DNA from: Nageia nagi
Taxonomy: Eukaryota; Pinophyta
Direction of reading: 5' to 3'
Length of the DNA stretch: 64,000 nucleotides
Assembly: GCA_050084985.1 (NCBI GenBank)
Contig: JBITNC010000001.1
Coordinates: 127,968,001 to 128,032,000, forward strand
Shown: positions 20,461 to 31,712 of the stretch, piece after piece
Numbering within the stretch: position 1 is the stretch's first letter
Layout: every line of letters starts with the position of its first letter
Notes under the pieces: model-generated
Seen by the model: only the letters and a program-made list of their open reading frames with translations
Told to the model about the DNA's origin: nothing
The model's database searches: none
Translations under genes and position numbers: made by a program

Positions 20461-22990
20461 ATGATGAGTAGATATAATGGATATGGATCTAGGAAAAAGG
20501 GTGTTGAATTTAAGTCTCACCCAACCAATGATTTGATTCTTCTATTGGATCAAATGGATGAATCAAGTAAGAAATGGGTGTCAAAATTAAGTTTACATGG
20601 ATTGATCTACATGCTTGAGCTTTTGATCGAGAATGCACCATTGAAAAATATTTTCAAAAGCTACAATACCAACACTAATTCAATGATTATGATGAAAAAG
20701 AAGATGAATTTTACTTTCTCCTTCAACCTTGATGACATAGCTTGGTTAATTAGCTTACTATTTCAAGGAGAGAATCTCGTGCATTTGGGTATACTCATTA
20801 ACAATGACAATAAATTCTATCTTGAGGAGCATTGCAATGTGAATATAGATTTCTTACAAGGTATAATTTCATCTTTTGCATTGGTAGTTTATTTTCAATA
20901 GTTGATTTCATTAAAATAATTCTTTATATCTATTCACATTTTTTTTTATTAATATGCACTGATTTCCCATAAGTAAAAAAGAGACTTCTGATGTCTTTTG
21001 TGGATAATGAATTTCTTAAGGCTCTATATGAGTTCTTTATGTGTAGATTTATTCTTTAGTGGAAAATGGTTGATATGCCTTTTTGGGCATTATCTTGTCT
21101 CATATGTTAATTTAATGAGACTTGATTTGATTAGTCAACCTATATTTCATCTAAGATTAAATCTAAGTTTATTAAAGCAAAACCAACAAGCATGGGTAAG
21201 ATACATACAACTAATTTCATTCTTGTCCTATACTATGAAGCATTGTTTGATTTGAAGTAATTACCAACACCTACATCACACAATCCCATGATAACGAGGA
21301 TAGGTTTATCTCCCATCCAACTATAGGTTTGTTGCTTCTAATTTTAAGCAAATTTTTGTAACTTGTAAGTTTATCTATTTTCATACTTTTAACTATTTAT
21401 GCATTTTATTTGAGAAACAAATTGATGTTATAAAAGAAATAAGGGATAATATTGTGAGAGTAAAATGACCACAAGAAGTTCAAGGAGAATCTAACACAAC
21501 ATTTGAAACTCATACGATTTATGTTGAACCTCATAAGCATTAGAAGACTACTAGGAAATATCATGTAATTGATTATGAGATAGAAGAGGAGGATGTTGAT
21601 GAGGAGTATTCTTAACCCAAGAAAATAACCACAATCGATTCCTGTATAGAAGAAGGAAGGTAAAAATTAAAATAGATGAACCATTTATCTATGAAAACTA
21701 TTTTAGAAATTTTAATTGATTTGGTTAATTTATATCCCAAATTTTTTTTAAATGTTTAGAGTCTTTGATTAAATTATTATTTGTTTTTGGAGGAACCCAT
21801 AAGCCCAACACACCATAGTGGCAGGGTAAAAATTTCTTACCACCACCATCACAACAACAAAAAAAGATAGAAAGTATAAATCTACCCAACCCATAAGCAC
21901 ATGCAACAATTCGTTAGGATACTTTTAGAGTTGATAGCCAAGTTACTTTTCCTTGTATGGATTTTGTACTTGATGTACAAAAGGATAGTTAACAAAATAT
22001 AGAAATTGATGGTTTTGATGATTCTAGGTTAGAAAATATGTTTACAGAAATACTTGGTCAACCTGATGTTAATAGTTCTCCAACATATGATGTATAATAT
22101 ACAATTGGATAGGAGAAACCTATGTCTAAATAGCCCCCATCCACTTCGATAGTTGATAGCTAGGAGACCCCATTGACATCTCATAAAAACTCTACCAAAT
22201 AATTAAATGATGAAGCTTTAGATTTTAGAAATTTATTTGATGTTGGAGAGGATACTTCTAAAAATATCAATCAATTTCTTATTCTTAATTTGAAAAGATT
22301 AAGTGTTTGGGAGAAACAAGAAAAAATATTGATACAAGAGATAAATGCTCGATATCACAATCGCACTCCTAAAGACAAGTTGTTTGATGTTGTTTCACAC
22401 AACTTGGTTATCATCGATTCCTTGGAGAAAGATGTAAGGGAAGGGATTGTGAAGTTTCAAAAGAGAACATTTGATGACATTCTCAACTTAGCTCTTGACA
22501 GGCTAAAAAATATTAATATTGAAGCCCAAGCTTATTTTGATAAATGGAGTTATGATAAGAAACTGTTGAATACAACAAATGTGAAAAAGTAGAGAGCTAT
22601 TGTAAGTTTTCAATAATTAGAATTAAAAATATATTTTACTTTAAAGTTTTTATATTATATTTAGAGTTATAGTAACAATTTTAATTTTGTATATAGGCAA
22701 GATATGAAAACTTGAAGAACATAGCAAAAGTGATGCAACTGCAATTCAAAAATGCAAAGACATGACTACTTGAATCGAAAAAGCAAAGAAAAAAAGTTTC
22801 TCAACTTCAACAAAAAAATCATCTCTTAAAATTGATCATTTAAGAACACAATATGGATTACAAAATTCTATTGAAGACAAAAACTAGTAGTAGTTCATCT
22901 ATGCAATCTAATACTGTTGATCGAGGGAAAGAAGAGCATAATCTTCTTTTAAAATTGGAATCTATTTCCAAGGATATGGAAAAGGATGTG
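20461..22990 (+). pseudogene. Plant-mobile-domain-like ORF region inside the hAT
   Basis: The first open piece, 20461-20901 (146 codons), has the plan of the domain found in plant-mobile-domain and Ulp1-associated transposon proteins. A helical stretch (about residues 20-65: LLLDQMDESSKKWVSKLSL, then LIYMLELL) is followed by a beta-type segment ending FSFNLDDIAWLISLLFQGE, which resembles the usual leucine-aspartate-aspartate then glycine-leucine-proline turn. A GT after TTACAAG at 20861 could be a splice donor. 20980-21255 continues a similar helical pattern with stops. 22290-22592 (100 codons) is charged and helical, followed by a coiled-coil-like stretch to about 22990. I could not find a Ulp1 protease core. 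The assignment is by pattern only; the ORF is on the strand opposite to the transposase. Confidence 0.4.
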
Positions 22991-23559
22991 TATTTGAGAG
23001 AGAAACTCAAGAACATGTAGAAGCATCAACCTCATATCAACATCCCCCAGCTTGTGGAAAATAAAATTTGGTGGTGATGGTAGTGGTTTAGGTAATTGAA
23101 GTGGGACCCTTATGTTCTTAATAGTTTTAGCAACCTTATGATGTTTTGGCAATGTGGAAGGATTTCCATTTTATATGAAATACTTTTATCAATATATATA
23201 GATCTTATTATATCAATTTGTATTATGTATATTTTTTGATTTTAATTATTTATTGTTCAATCTGCTATGGTTTTGATATTATTTTCCTTTTACATTTATG
23301 GTATCCTCTATAACCTAGATAAAATGCTCGTAAACTTAATTGTCTGATGTAGTTTTCCATTTTGTAAGAAATTTTTTTATCAATATAGATAGATAACATT
23401 ATATTGATATGTGATTTTGTTAACAAAATTGTAATACTTTTTCTTGGTAGCTAATCAACTTGTGATGTTATAAAATGTATAAATTATTAACTAAAATGTA
23501 ATACATTTGGTAGCTAATCATTTTGTTAACTAATGTTGTTCTAAACAAACTAAAAAATA

Positions 23560-23820
23560 CATGAAATTGGAACAAATGCAAGTACATGCATCTAGATCAG
23601 ATGCAAGTGATTGCAACTAGGTTGGATACAAATATTTGCATTTGAATAGATTACAATAACTTGCATCAGACTCGATTGAAACTACTTTCTCCCAGATCAG
23701 TTGTAATCACTTACAACCAATTCAACTACAACTACTTTCTCTCGACCTAATTATAAATACTTGTACTTGACCTAATTATAAATACTTGCATTTGATATGG
23801 TTGTAAGTTTTCATTTTCAA
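23560..23820. repeat. Degenerate repeats between the two hAT gene regions
   Basis: Recurring short words (TTGCATTTGA, CTTGCATC, CTACTTTCTC, GACCTAATTATAAATACTTG twice in tandem near 23755-23800) form a degenerate tandem array. It may serve as an intergenic spacer or terminator region; nothing further can be said. Confidence 0.45.
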
Positions 23821-24059
23821 GCAGTTTGAGATTAAAGAAAAATAGAATATCATAAACCTAAGATTCTAAAATAGCTAATAATATCATAAATAGTTTCAAG
23901 TAGTTTGAAATTAAAGTAAAATAGAATAATTTATATAAAAAATAACTTTTCAAATTACATATTACACATAGAAAAATTAAGATTCAGAAATGTCAAACAA
24001 TATCATAAATCCTTTCAAGAAATTTGAAATTAAAATATGTTATATCAATATTGAATTTA

Positions 24060-26000
24060 AGAAAACTAAAAGAAAATTATGCATCTTCATTTTCTCCATC
24101 TTCATCATCTTCTTGCATATGATATTATCCCTTTTCAACAATTTGCTGGTATAAATCATCTTTATGAATTACTTCCACTTCTCTATTTTGAGTTCTTTCA
24201 ATACATTCAACCCTTGAAGCTTCTCTTCTGTTTGCAATCAAATCCTAGGTAGCAACAAACCTATCATATAGAAAATTGTCTAAGGCATATTTAGAGGTAT
24301 AAATTATTGAATATGTTTCCAAATTATTGTCTTATTTGTTGTGAAATTTTGATTTGATATAAGCCAATGCATTGAAAACCCATTCATCCTCAACAAATTC
24401 TAAAATTATTATCTAACATAATTTGTATCATAAAAAATATTCACTTATTTGTGTTTGTAGTATTGTACTTAGATATAGTCTATCCCATAATCATACTATT
24501 GAGCAATTTTTAGTTGGTTCACTCAACTACTTGTATTTTTTATACATAGTAACACCGAATTGGTTTGATTGATCCATCAATTATTTTTTATCCAAAATAC
24601 TAAGAATTTTTAGATCATTAATGTTAACCTATCAATACAAGTTCTTTATAAGATTACTCATGCATTTCTTATATATTGAACTCATGTAGCTACTATTAGT
24701 TATCCATAAATATGGGTGAAAAATACTCATTGACTGCACCAAATTAAATCATCCTTGTTAAATTGATTTCTTATTTAACTTGATACCATTTTTGATACCT
24801 TTCATAATTTTGTTTTTACATTAGAAATAATATGATCAAACAATTATGATGTTATAGAAATTTATTCTAAACCCTTAGATTAAATATCATCCTTTTGTAA
24901 TAATAGTGTATTAGATTCAATTTATCATGAATCTATATACAAATATTACCCATCACATTGAATTTTTAAAAGCTTTTTGGATGTATCAAATCAATGATAG
25001 ATTGTCATGCCTCAAATCTATCACCCATAAAGTTATCCTTACTAAGATAAAATTTGTCTAGAACAAGACAAGTATGTTTTCTTTCCCTTACAATATCAAA
25101 AATATATGTGTATCTTGTTTAAGTTATTTTCATCACATTGTGCATTTCCTTCAACATTGGTAGAATTTCACATAAAGTAAGTAGAGTCTAAATATCAGTT
25201 AACCTATATAATAAGTCTTTTGCTTTAAAACATTTTTTGATTTTTCCACATATACCCACTTAATGAGATATATTCTTTTCATACTCTAAGTGCAAGAAGA
25301 TAAAAATAAATCCATCTAGTATCAATATCGTTTAGCATTGTTTTACCATCTGTTACCCCCTCTACAAATTGTTGAAACTTTAAAATACTTTTCAAACTAT
25401 GTACAAAATAAAAATGTATATCATGAAATAATTCTTCCACCTTAGCAATAATTTCAAATTTGCTAAGTATTTTGTAAGAAAGATTTATTCTATGTGTCAT
25501 GCAATGAATTGCTATCGCTTAACATAAAGTTCATTCTTGTTTACTTGCATTATAAATATGCCATCAACCCCTACACATATCAACTTGGTAGCTATGTAAT
25601 AATTGTCCATTCCTTCTATGTCCTTTAGATAACTAACAATGAGATTACATAAATTTTCAGTGTTACAAATTTATGATATTTTTTGTATTTCTAGCAATTG
25701 AGGTTGTCTAATATGTTTAGATTCTTGAAAGGTGTAAACATGTAAGCAAACCCAATATGTATGATCAATAGCCATCACTTTATCAAGGGCTAATGAAATA
25801 TATTTTGCATCTCTTACCTTTTCTCATAAATCTTGCATCTTAATGACTACAATACCATTTGCAATATCCTATGCACTACTCTCAAACCAATGATATTGTG
25901 GTAATTTTTTAAAATTCTATATACCAATAAAATGTAAAAATTCTTTATATAATGAAATATCAGAAATATGCTTTCCATTTTTTAAAATTTTAAAAAATAT
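24060..26000 (-). pseudogene. hAT transposase relic (DUF4371/RNase-H-like core and C-terminal dimerisation region)
   Basis: The minus strand reads, with stops and frameshifts, as the plant hAT-like protein family that has a DUF4371/RNase-H-fold core. In order: DHTYWVCLHVYTF near 25750, KLICVGVDGI near 25590 (the family has a similar C-G-A-D-G-V segment), then an open piece 25279-25500 with THRINLSYKILSK, KVEELFHDIHFYF and DTRWIYF, matching the conserved HRxNLAV and TRW blocks. Near 24390 the line FVEDEWVFNALAYIKSKF matches the hAT C-terminal dimerisation region. The protein would cut and paste the element through its terminal repeats. Too damaged to act; start not identifiable. Confidence 0.78.
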
Positions 26001-26879
26001 TGTACAATGTTAGCAATTAGACTTGCTTGATTTGATTTTCCAATATTTTAATTTATTGGTCCATCCTTTTCAAAATTTTTCTTCCTTATCTTCATCTCAT
26101 TTTCATACATCTCTTAATATTTAACATAAAGAAGTTCTATTTTACCTTCATGCTTAATAACCCTTATTCGCTTACTATCTACTTCTTCATACTCTTATTC
26201 TTTCCCATAATGTTTTTGAATTGTATCTTTTTTAGTTGCATTATGTGTTCTTTTTTTATTTCCCAACTACAACATACACACCTGCATTCAGTTGGTTCTT
26301 TTAAATTAATTTTAGACTATACAAGTTCTATCAAAGGATATGTTTCTACCCATTCATCCTAAAATGTTTGACCTATAGTTTGTTTGCTTTTCTCTTTCTA
26401 TTGGATGGCCTCTTCCTACTTGTGGGTTCTTGAGATCCTACCCAATTATGGAATCTTATTAGGAGGTTTGTGTTCATTGGGAAAAATGTCTATATGAAGG
26501 TCATTCAATATTTTATCATCAAAAATATCTTCTTCAAGTGGAGTCACACTTCGGCATATTTTTAGTAAAAAAATATTCCTTCTTTTAACACATTGAAAAC
26601 TATCTTAATTAAATAGTAGAATTTACAAATAACTTAGAATACATATTTAAATTGAATGTACCTTTTGTGATGGGGTTTGCTCATTTTTTGGTTGTTTAAA
26701 ATATGATAAAATGCTCTTTATTTTATAGAAGAATATCTTGTTACACCTTTGTTACCACTAAGCTTTGCATCATTGTTATAAGTGGGAAGGATTTCACTTG
26801 AATCAAGTGTAGATATTATGTTGAATGGGAGTACAATTGAATATTTTTAGAAAGCATAATCACACTTGATTGTAGCAAG

Positions 26880-27095
26880 ATGGTCCTAACCTAGATGTAG
26901 GTTTCAATTCGGTTGCAAGAAAATGGTTCTGACCTAGACATAAGTTCTGAATCGATTGCAAGAAAATGCTTTTAACAAAAACATAGGTTTGACTCGACTA
27001 CATGCAAATGGTCTTGACCTAGACATAGGGTCCGACCAAGCTAGAGATAAATGGTCCTAAGCCAAATGTAGGGTCCCACCTAGATGTAGATAGTT
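26880..27095. repeat. Five 43-bp subterminal repeats near the right end of the hAT
   Basis: Units begin at 26880, 26923, 26966, 27008 and 27051. Each has ATGGTCCTGACCTAGACATA-like sequence followed by a variable part. They differ in sequence from the 26-bp repeats at the other end, so the two ends are not symmetrical. Confidence 0.75.
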
Positions 27096-27576
27096 ATTTT
27101 CAAATCAATTACAAGCAAGTGATTTTGATCCGATTGTAGAAATATGGTTCAGATCTAATTCTAAGATCGAACCTGGGTGTAATAAGGATGTTTTAAACCT
27201 ATTTTATTAGATCATAATATCATAAATTGAGTGCAAATTAAATTTTGTTAGGTAATAATTGCCTCCTCTATGATACAGTGGTATGGAAAGAGAGTTTGAT
27301 ATGTAAATATAACTAAGCTATAAGTGGCTATTTAGGTAGGATTATTTTTTTATTTTTATAATTCAAGATGAAGTAGCTAAAATAAGTTTAGAAAAGAAGG
27401 CTAATATATTAAAAATCATTTGAAAAGGTTGGCTACATGGGGTTAATAATTTAAATATTTTTATAAAATTTTGGCTTTAAGGTGGGATCCACTATGTGCT
27501 ATACTAGCCAAATCAAAAATTGAAAATCCAAAATTATAGCCATGATTCACCATTTTGTCCATTAAAATTTTCCCTG

Positions 27577-27584
27577 ATGGTCAC
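27577..27584. repeat. hAT target-site duplication ATGGTCAC, right copy
   Basis: Directly follows the right terminal repeat (ends TTTTCCCTG at 27576). Identical to 18994-19001. Confidence 0.88.
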
Positions 27585-27766
27585 CCATTTAGTTGTAGGA
27601 GCAAAGGTCTCATCATAGTTAATACCTTCTTTTGTGCAAAAATTTTCATCACAACCCTTGCTTTGTGTTTGTTAAGTGATACATCTTCTTTGTACTTATT
27701 TTTGTAAATCCTCTTGCATCCTATTGGTTTGGTTTCATATAGAGGATATACCAACTTGGTTTGGTT
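27585..27766 (-). pseudogene. Copia reverse-transcriptase fragment, lower half of the hAT-split copy
   Basis: Continues the alignment left at 19001: CCCATTTAG, GGAGCAAAGGTCTCATCATAG, CCTTGCTTTGTGT and CATATAGAGGATATACCAACTT match 29298-29485 of the second copia element. It breaks off close to 27757-27766, where the LTR at 27767 starts. Confidence 0.75.
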
Positions 27767-28016
27767 TGTAAGAAGTTAGAATAATGCCAAGGAAAAAAAC
27801 ATTGTATTAGCTTTGAGATAAGAATATATACATCACAAAGTAACTTTACATATTCACCTCAATGGGTGACCTTTGGATTACACATGGACTCTTCATATGT
27901 ACTTTGTTATTACTTCTAAAAAAGTAAGTAAACTCCTATAGCCAAATTTACTAAATATAGTAAGTTCAATTTCTATATTATAAATACCTTAATCCCTAAG
28001 GATTAGATGTCTAACA
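27767..28016 (-). repeat. 3' LTR of the second copia element
   Basis: Minus-strand start TGTTAGACATC and end CTTCTTACA. It shares with 42143-42390 the words TATTAGCTTTGAGATAAGAAT, GGTGACCTTTGGATTACAC and CTCCTATAGCCAAATTTACT. The purine-rich run AAAAATAAGAGGAGAA lies just outside at about 28017-28032. Confidence 0.85.
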
Positions 28017-28049
28017 TTCTCCTCTTATTTTTAAGGTATATATGTAAAT

Positions 28050-30546
28050 CTAATAATATTTATGAACTTCTTAACCTTTTCTCATCCAAGAGCTTTGGTG
28101 AAGATGTCAACAATTGTCTTCTTAGTAGAATAATGTTTCAATTGAATTATCTCTTTCTCTACATGATATATCAAATCAAATGAAATTTTATATTGATGTG
28201 TTTGGTTCAATCATGGAATTTAAGATTATTTTCCAATTGTATTACAAAAGTTTTGTTAATCAAATGTGGAGTTGGTCATACTTATTTCTCCTACAAATCT
28301 TCTAGTATCTTTTTGAGCCACATAATCTCCTTTGTTACTTATGTAACAATCACATATTCTACCTTTGTAGTGGATTCTATTGAAATAATTTTTTTTTATG
28401 ACTTCCAAGAGGTAGTTGTTGATATAAGATTCATGAGATAGTTTGAAGTCGACAATCCATTCTCTTTATCTCCATCAAAGTTTTAATTTGAATATCCAAT
28501 CAATTTGAAGTCTCTCACCTTGGAATATTTGAGTCTAAAATATTGAGTTCCCTTCATATAGCTAAGGAATCTTTTTGTTGCTACCCAATTTCCTTCACAT
28601 GCTTTTTGCATAAACTGAGAAAGGATTCCAACTACAAATGAAATATATATCCTTGTTGTGGTCATATAAATGAGACTTACTATGAGTTATGTATATTTTG
28701 TATCATCCTCAAATTGGTTCCCTTCAATTGCTTGCAACTTCAAATGTTATTCCATTAGAGTAGAAAGAGGTTTATAATTTTACATGCCAAATCTATTTAA
28801 TAATTCTCCAATGTACTATCTTTAGAAAATGAATATGTGTCTAGATGTTTGATTTACTTCATCACCAAGTAATAGTGAAGATACCCCATATAGGTAATTT
28901 CAAAACTTTTCTTCAATTCTTTTTTTAAATATGAATGTATCCTTCATTGTTCCATGTTATCAAAAGATAATGTACATACACCACAAGAAATACAATAGTC
29001 TTGACAAACTTATTGATAAACAAACTTGCATGATAAAATATTATAGTGCTCAAAATTTATTTTTAAAAGGTTCTCAGTAAGATTTTTACGCCAAGTGTAA
29101 GGATCTTGCTTTAGGTTGTACAAAGACTTGATGAGTTTACATACCTTTTATTTTTAACTTTTCACTATAAATCCTTCTAGTTGTATTATGTACACATTCT
29201 CTTTTAGATCACCATTCATGAATGTTATCTTAATGTCCATTTGATGAACTTTCCACCCATATTGAGTTGACATAGCCAATAAAGAACAAATGGTCACCCA
29301 TTTAGCTATAAGAGCAAAGGTCTCATCATAGTCATTACTTTATTTTTATGCATAACCTTTTTCCACAAGCCTTGCTTTGTGTATGTCAAGTGAGTTTTTT
29401 TATTTATAATTATTTTTGTAGAACAACTTGAAATCTATTGGTTTCATTCCATATGGAGGATCTACCAACTTCTATGCCTCATTCATGATGAGATAATTAT
29501 ATTCTTTCTTCATGGATTCTTTCATACATCATGAGAACTAATTTTGTTTAAAGGAAGTTGGCTCTAATTTGGTAGAGAAATTCAACTCATAATCAAAGGA
29601 ACATTTCATGAATCCATATCATCAAAGTCATTTACATCATCTGAATTTAAATCTTCTATCACTCCATTTTCTTATCTTGATTCATAGGAATTTCTAATTC
29701 CCATTTTCCCAAATTTATTAGGATAAATATTTTCAAGTATTTAGGAGAGACATTTTGGAATCCTCTGAGATGATTTAGATTTCTCAATTATATGAAAATA
29801 AGTAACATTAACATAAATACTCTACCTACTAATTGCTGAAATCACATCATCCAATTAACCTTCTATTTTAAAATTTGATCATGAAATAGAAGAATCTTAA
29901 GGAGGAGGGGATGCTTGAGTTGCTTTCTCTTTAGAAACAAGTGGTATATATTCTAAATTTTGTTCCAATAAAAGGATCTCCCATTCAATATTTGGAATCT
30001 CATAATCTACTTTAATAAAATTATTTCCATGGATAAACTTATTTAGGTGATCAAACTACCGCTCAATAGTCATGTCATTCTTTAAACATTCAAGAAATAT
30101 AACATCCATTGCAAAGAGGAATTTCTTGTTTACATAATGATAAAGCTAATATCCATTCTTAGTATCTAAGTACCCTAGAAAAATACCTTTGTGATTCTTA
30201 GCACCAAGTTTTCTTCTCTATTCCTTAGGAATCAAGGCATAATAAGTGGAACCAAAAACCCTAAGATGCCCAACTAAACAAATATTACCAAACCATATTT
30301 CATAAGGAGTCTTGTGATTATCAAGAGCATGATATGGAAATATATTTTTCACATATAATGCATAATTAACTACACCACCCCAAAATATAAATTTCATAGC
30401 CTTTAAAAATAACATGGAATAAACTATATTCAAAAGTGTTTTGTTCATCCTTTTTGCTACACCATTTTGTTGTGGATTTTAAGGAACAATAGTTTGATGT
30501 TTTGTTCCATGTTGTCTAAGATAGGCTTTAAATTCATTTGAAGTAT
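28050..30546 (-). pseudogene. Copia pol remnant: RNase H, reverse transcriptase and C-terminal half of integrase
   Basis: Reading on the minus strand from high to low coordinates: integrase text TSNEFKAYLRQHGTKHQ (30485-30541), then an open piece 30218-30448 with NKTLLNIVYSML, TPYEIWFG and HLRVFG, the usual end of the integrase core and its C-terminal region. RT follows at about 28900-29600; its active-site box reads YVHY near 28970 where YVDD is expected. RNase H is at 28050-28700, with FMQKACEGNWVATKRFLSYM at 28483-28665 and VDIFTKALG near 28090. Stops and frameshifts throughout. The upstream half continues after the gypsy insertion at 40547. Confidence 0.88.
30542..30546. repeat. Target-site duplication AGTAT, left copy of the gypsy element
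   Basis: AGTAT here and at 40542-40546. Joining the flanks restores the order of the copia integrase motif around the GGEYTSNEF box, so the site is confirmed by the host reading frame. Confidence 0.88.
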
Positions 30547-31296
30547 TCTTGAAATATAATTTTGGTCCCCCTAAGGTGGCCTTGCTTAGGTGTTATATTA
30601 TATTGATCTTATATCATATTATTAATATTTTCTTAATCCTTTTTCATGTAATCTTCTTGTTCTTGTGCTAGGTACCCCAACGTCAGCACTAGCATTCATA
30701 AAGAGAAATTAGAGGTTATCTTGCACATAAAAGGGTAAGTATGATTATAGGGAAAGTTATCAATATTTCAAATCTTGATATCTAGTACCAATTCAAATTT
30801 CAAGTGTTTCTTAATGCCACCTATCAAGATTAAGATCTTATTACCATGAGCATATATGTTATTTTGTAATTATATGTTTGGCTCAACTTGTTGATATTTT
30901 GTTGTTCTTGATCCTTGGTGGTGAAAGCTACTCTATTGGACACTATCATTCTTTCTATTATGTTCCACAAGGTTTGCACATTAAGGTCACCCATATTCAA
31001 AAAGTTCTTATTTGCATATAATTGACTTCTCCTTGGAAAGGTCTCACAAGTATTTATTTTCACTTGATCCCTTTCTCTTTAGTGCATATATTCATTATTT
31101 TGTTATCTTAATCAAATAATATAAAGTTGTTACTCACTATTATATATGTTATTATGTTATTGTTCACTTCTTGTTATTTTTGTTATCATATGTTTATTTG
31201 AGTTAAATAACTAGGATAATACATAATCACATGCTAAGTATTTTACCATAGTTTCTAATTAGGTTATCCTATGGGTCACTAAAAATATTTCAAACA
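30547..31296 (+). repeat. 5' LTR of the Tat gypsy element
   Basis: It matches 39729-40541, including AATTTTGGTCC, GGAAAGTTATCAA and the end CACTAAAAATATTTCAA. It is about 60 bp shorter than the other LTR, which has an extra piece near 40130-40190. A weak primer-site candidate TTGCACCCACC follows at 31300-31310. Confidence 0.88.
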
Positions 31297-31712
31297 TATT
31301 TGCACCCACCTTTTTATAGTATATCCATTTCTTACTTAGGGTTGGAAATAAATGCTCTCAAACCTACACAAACTTTGAAGCAATGTTGAACCTATTAAAG
31401 GTATTATTCACACATTATGTTCTAAAAATCTTTTATGTTACTAGAAATGAAAATGCACATATTTATAGTGAGCCTACTAACCTTGTAGTTAAAAAAGCTC
31501 CCAAGTGAAGAAATTTTGCTAGAAAACATATTACTTTTCAAGATCAAAGGTATATTGAGTGAATCCATAAGATGCATTAGGTTGGGAAATCATAAGGACC
31601 AATGGAGAAAGAATCTATTAATGAAATTCCTTTAGATAAATAAAGCTCAACAACAAGCTCATATACCTCAAGAAAAATGATAAATTAGGGGAAAAAATAC
31701 AATAATGAAGAT

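Larger units (their letters stand above)
19002..27576. mobile_element. hAT-superfamily DNA transposon, 8.6 kb
   Basis: The terminal inverted repeats are TAGGGAAATTTTTAA at the left and, reversed, CAGGGAAAATTTTAA at the right, 13 of 15 bases equal. The 8-bp target duplication ATGGTCAC is the hAT signature. The inside holds 26-bp tandem repeats at 19885-20040, a plus-strand plant-mobile-domain-like ORF region (20461-22990), a repeat-rich centre (23560-23820), a minus-strand hAT transposase relic (about 24060-26000) and five 43-bp subterminal repeats (26880-27095). It inserted into an older copia RT sequence. It is larger than most hATs and carries an extra ORF, both unusual. Confidence 0.85.
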
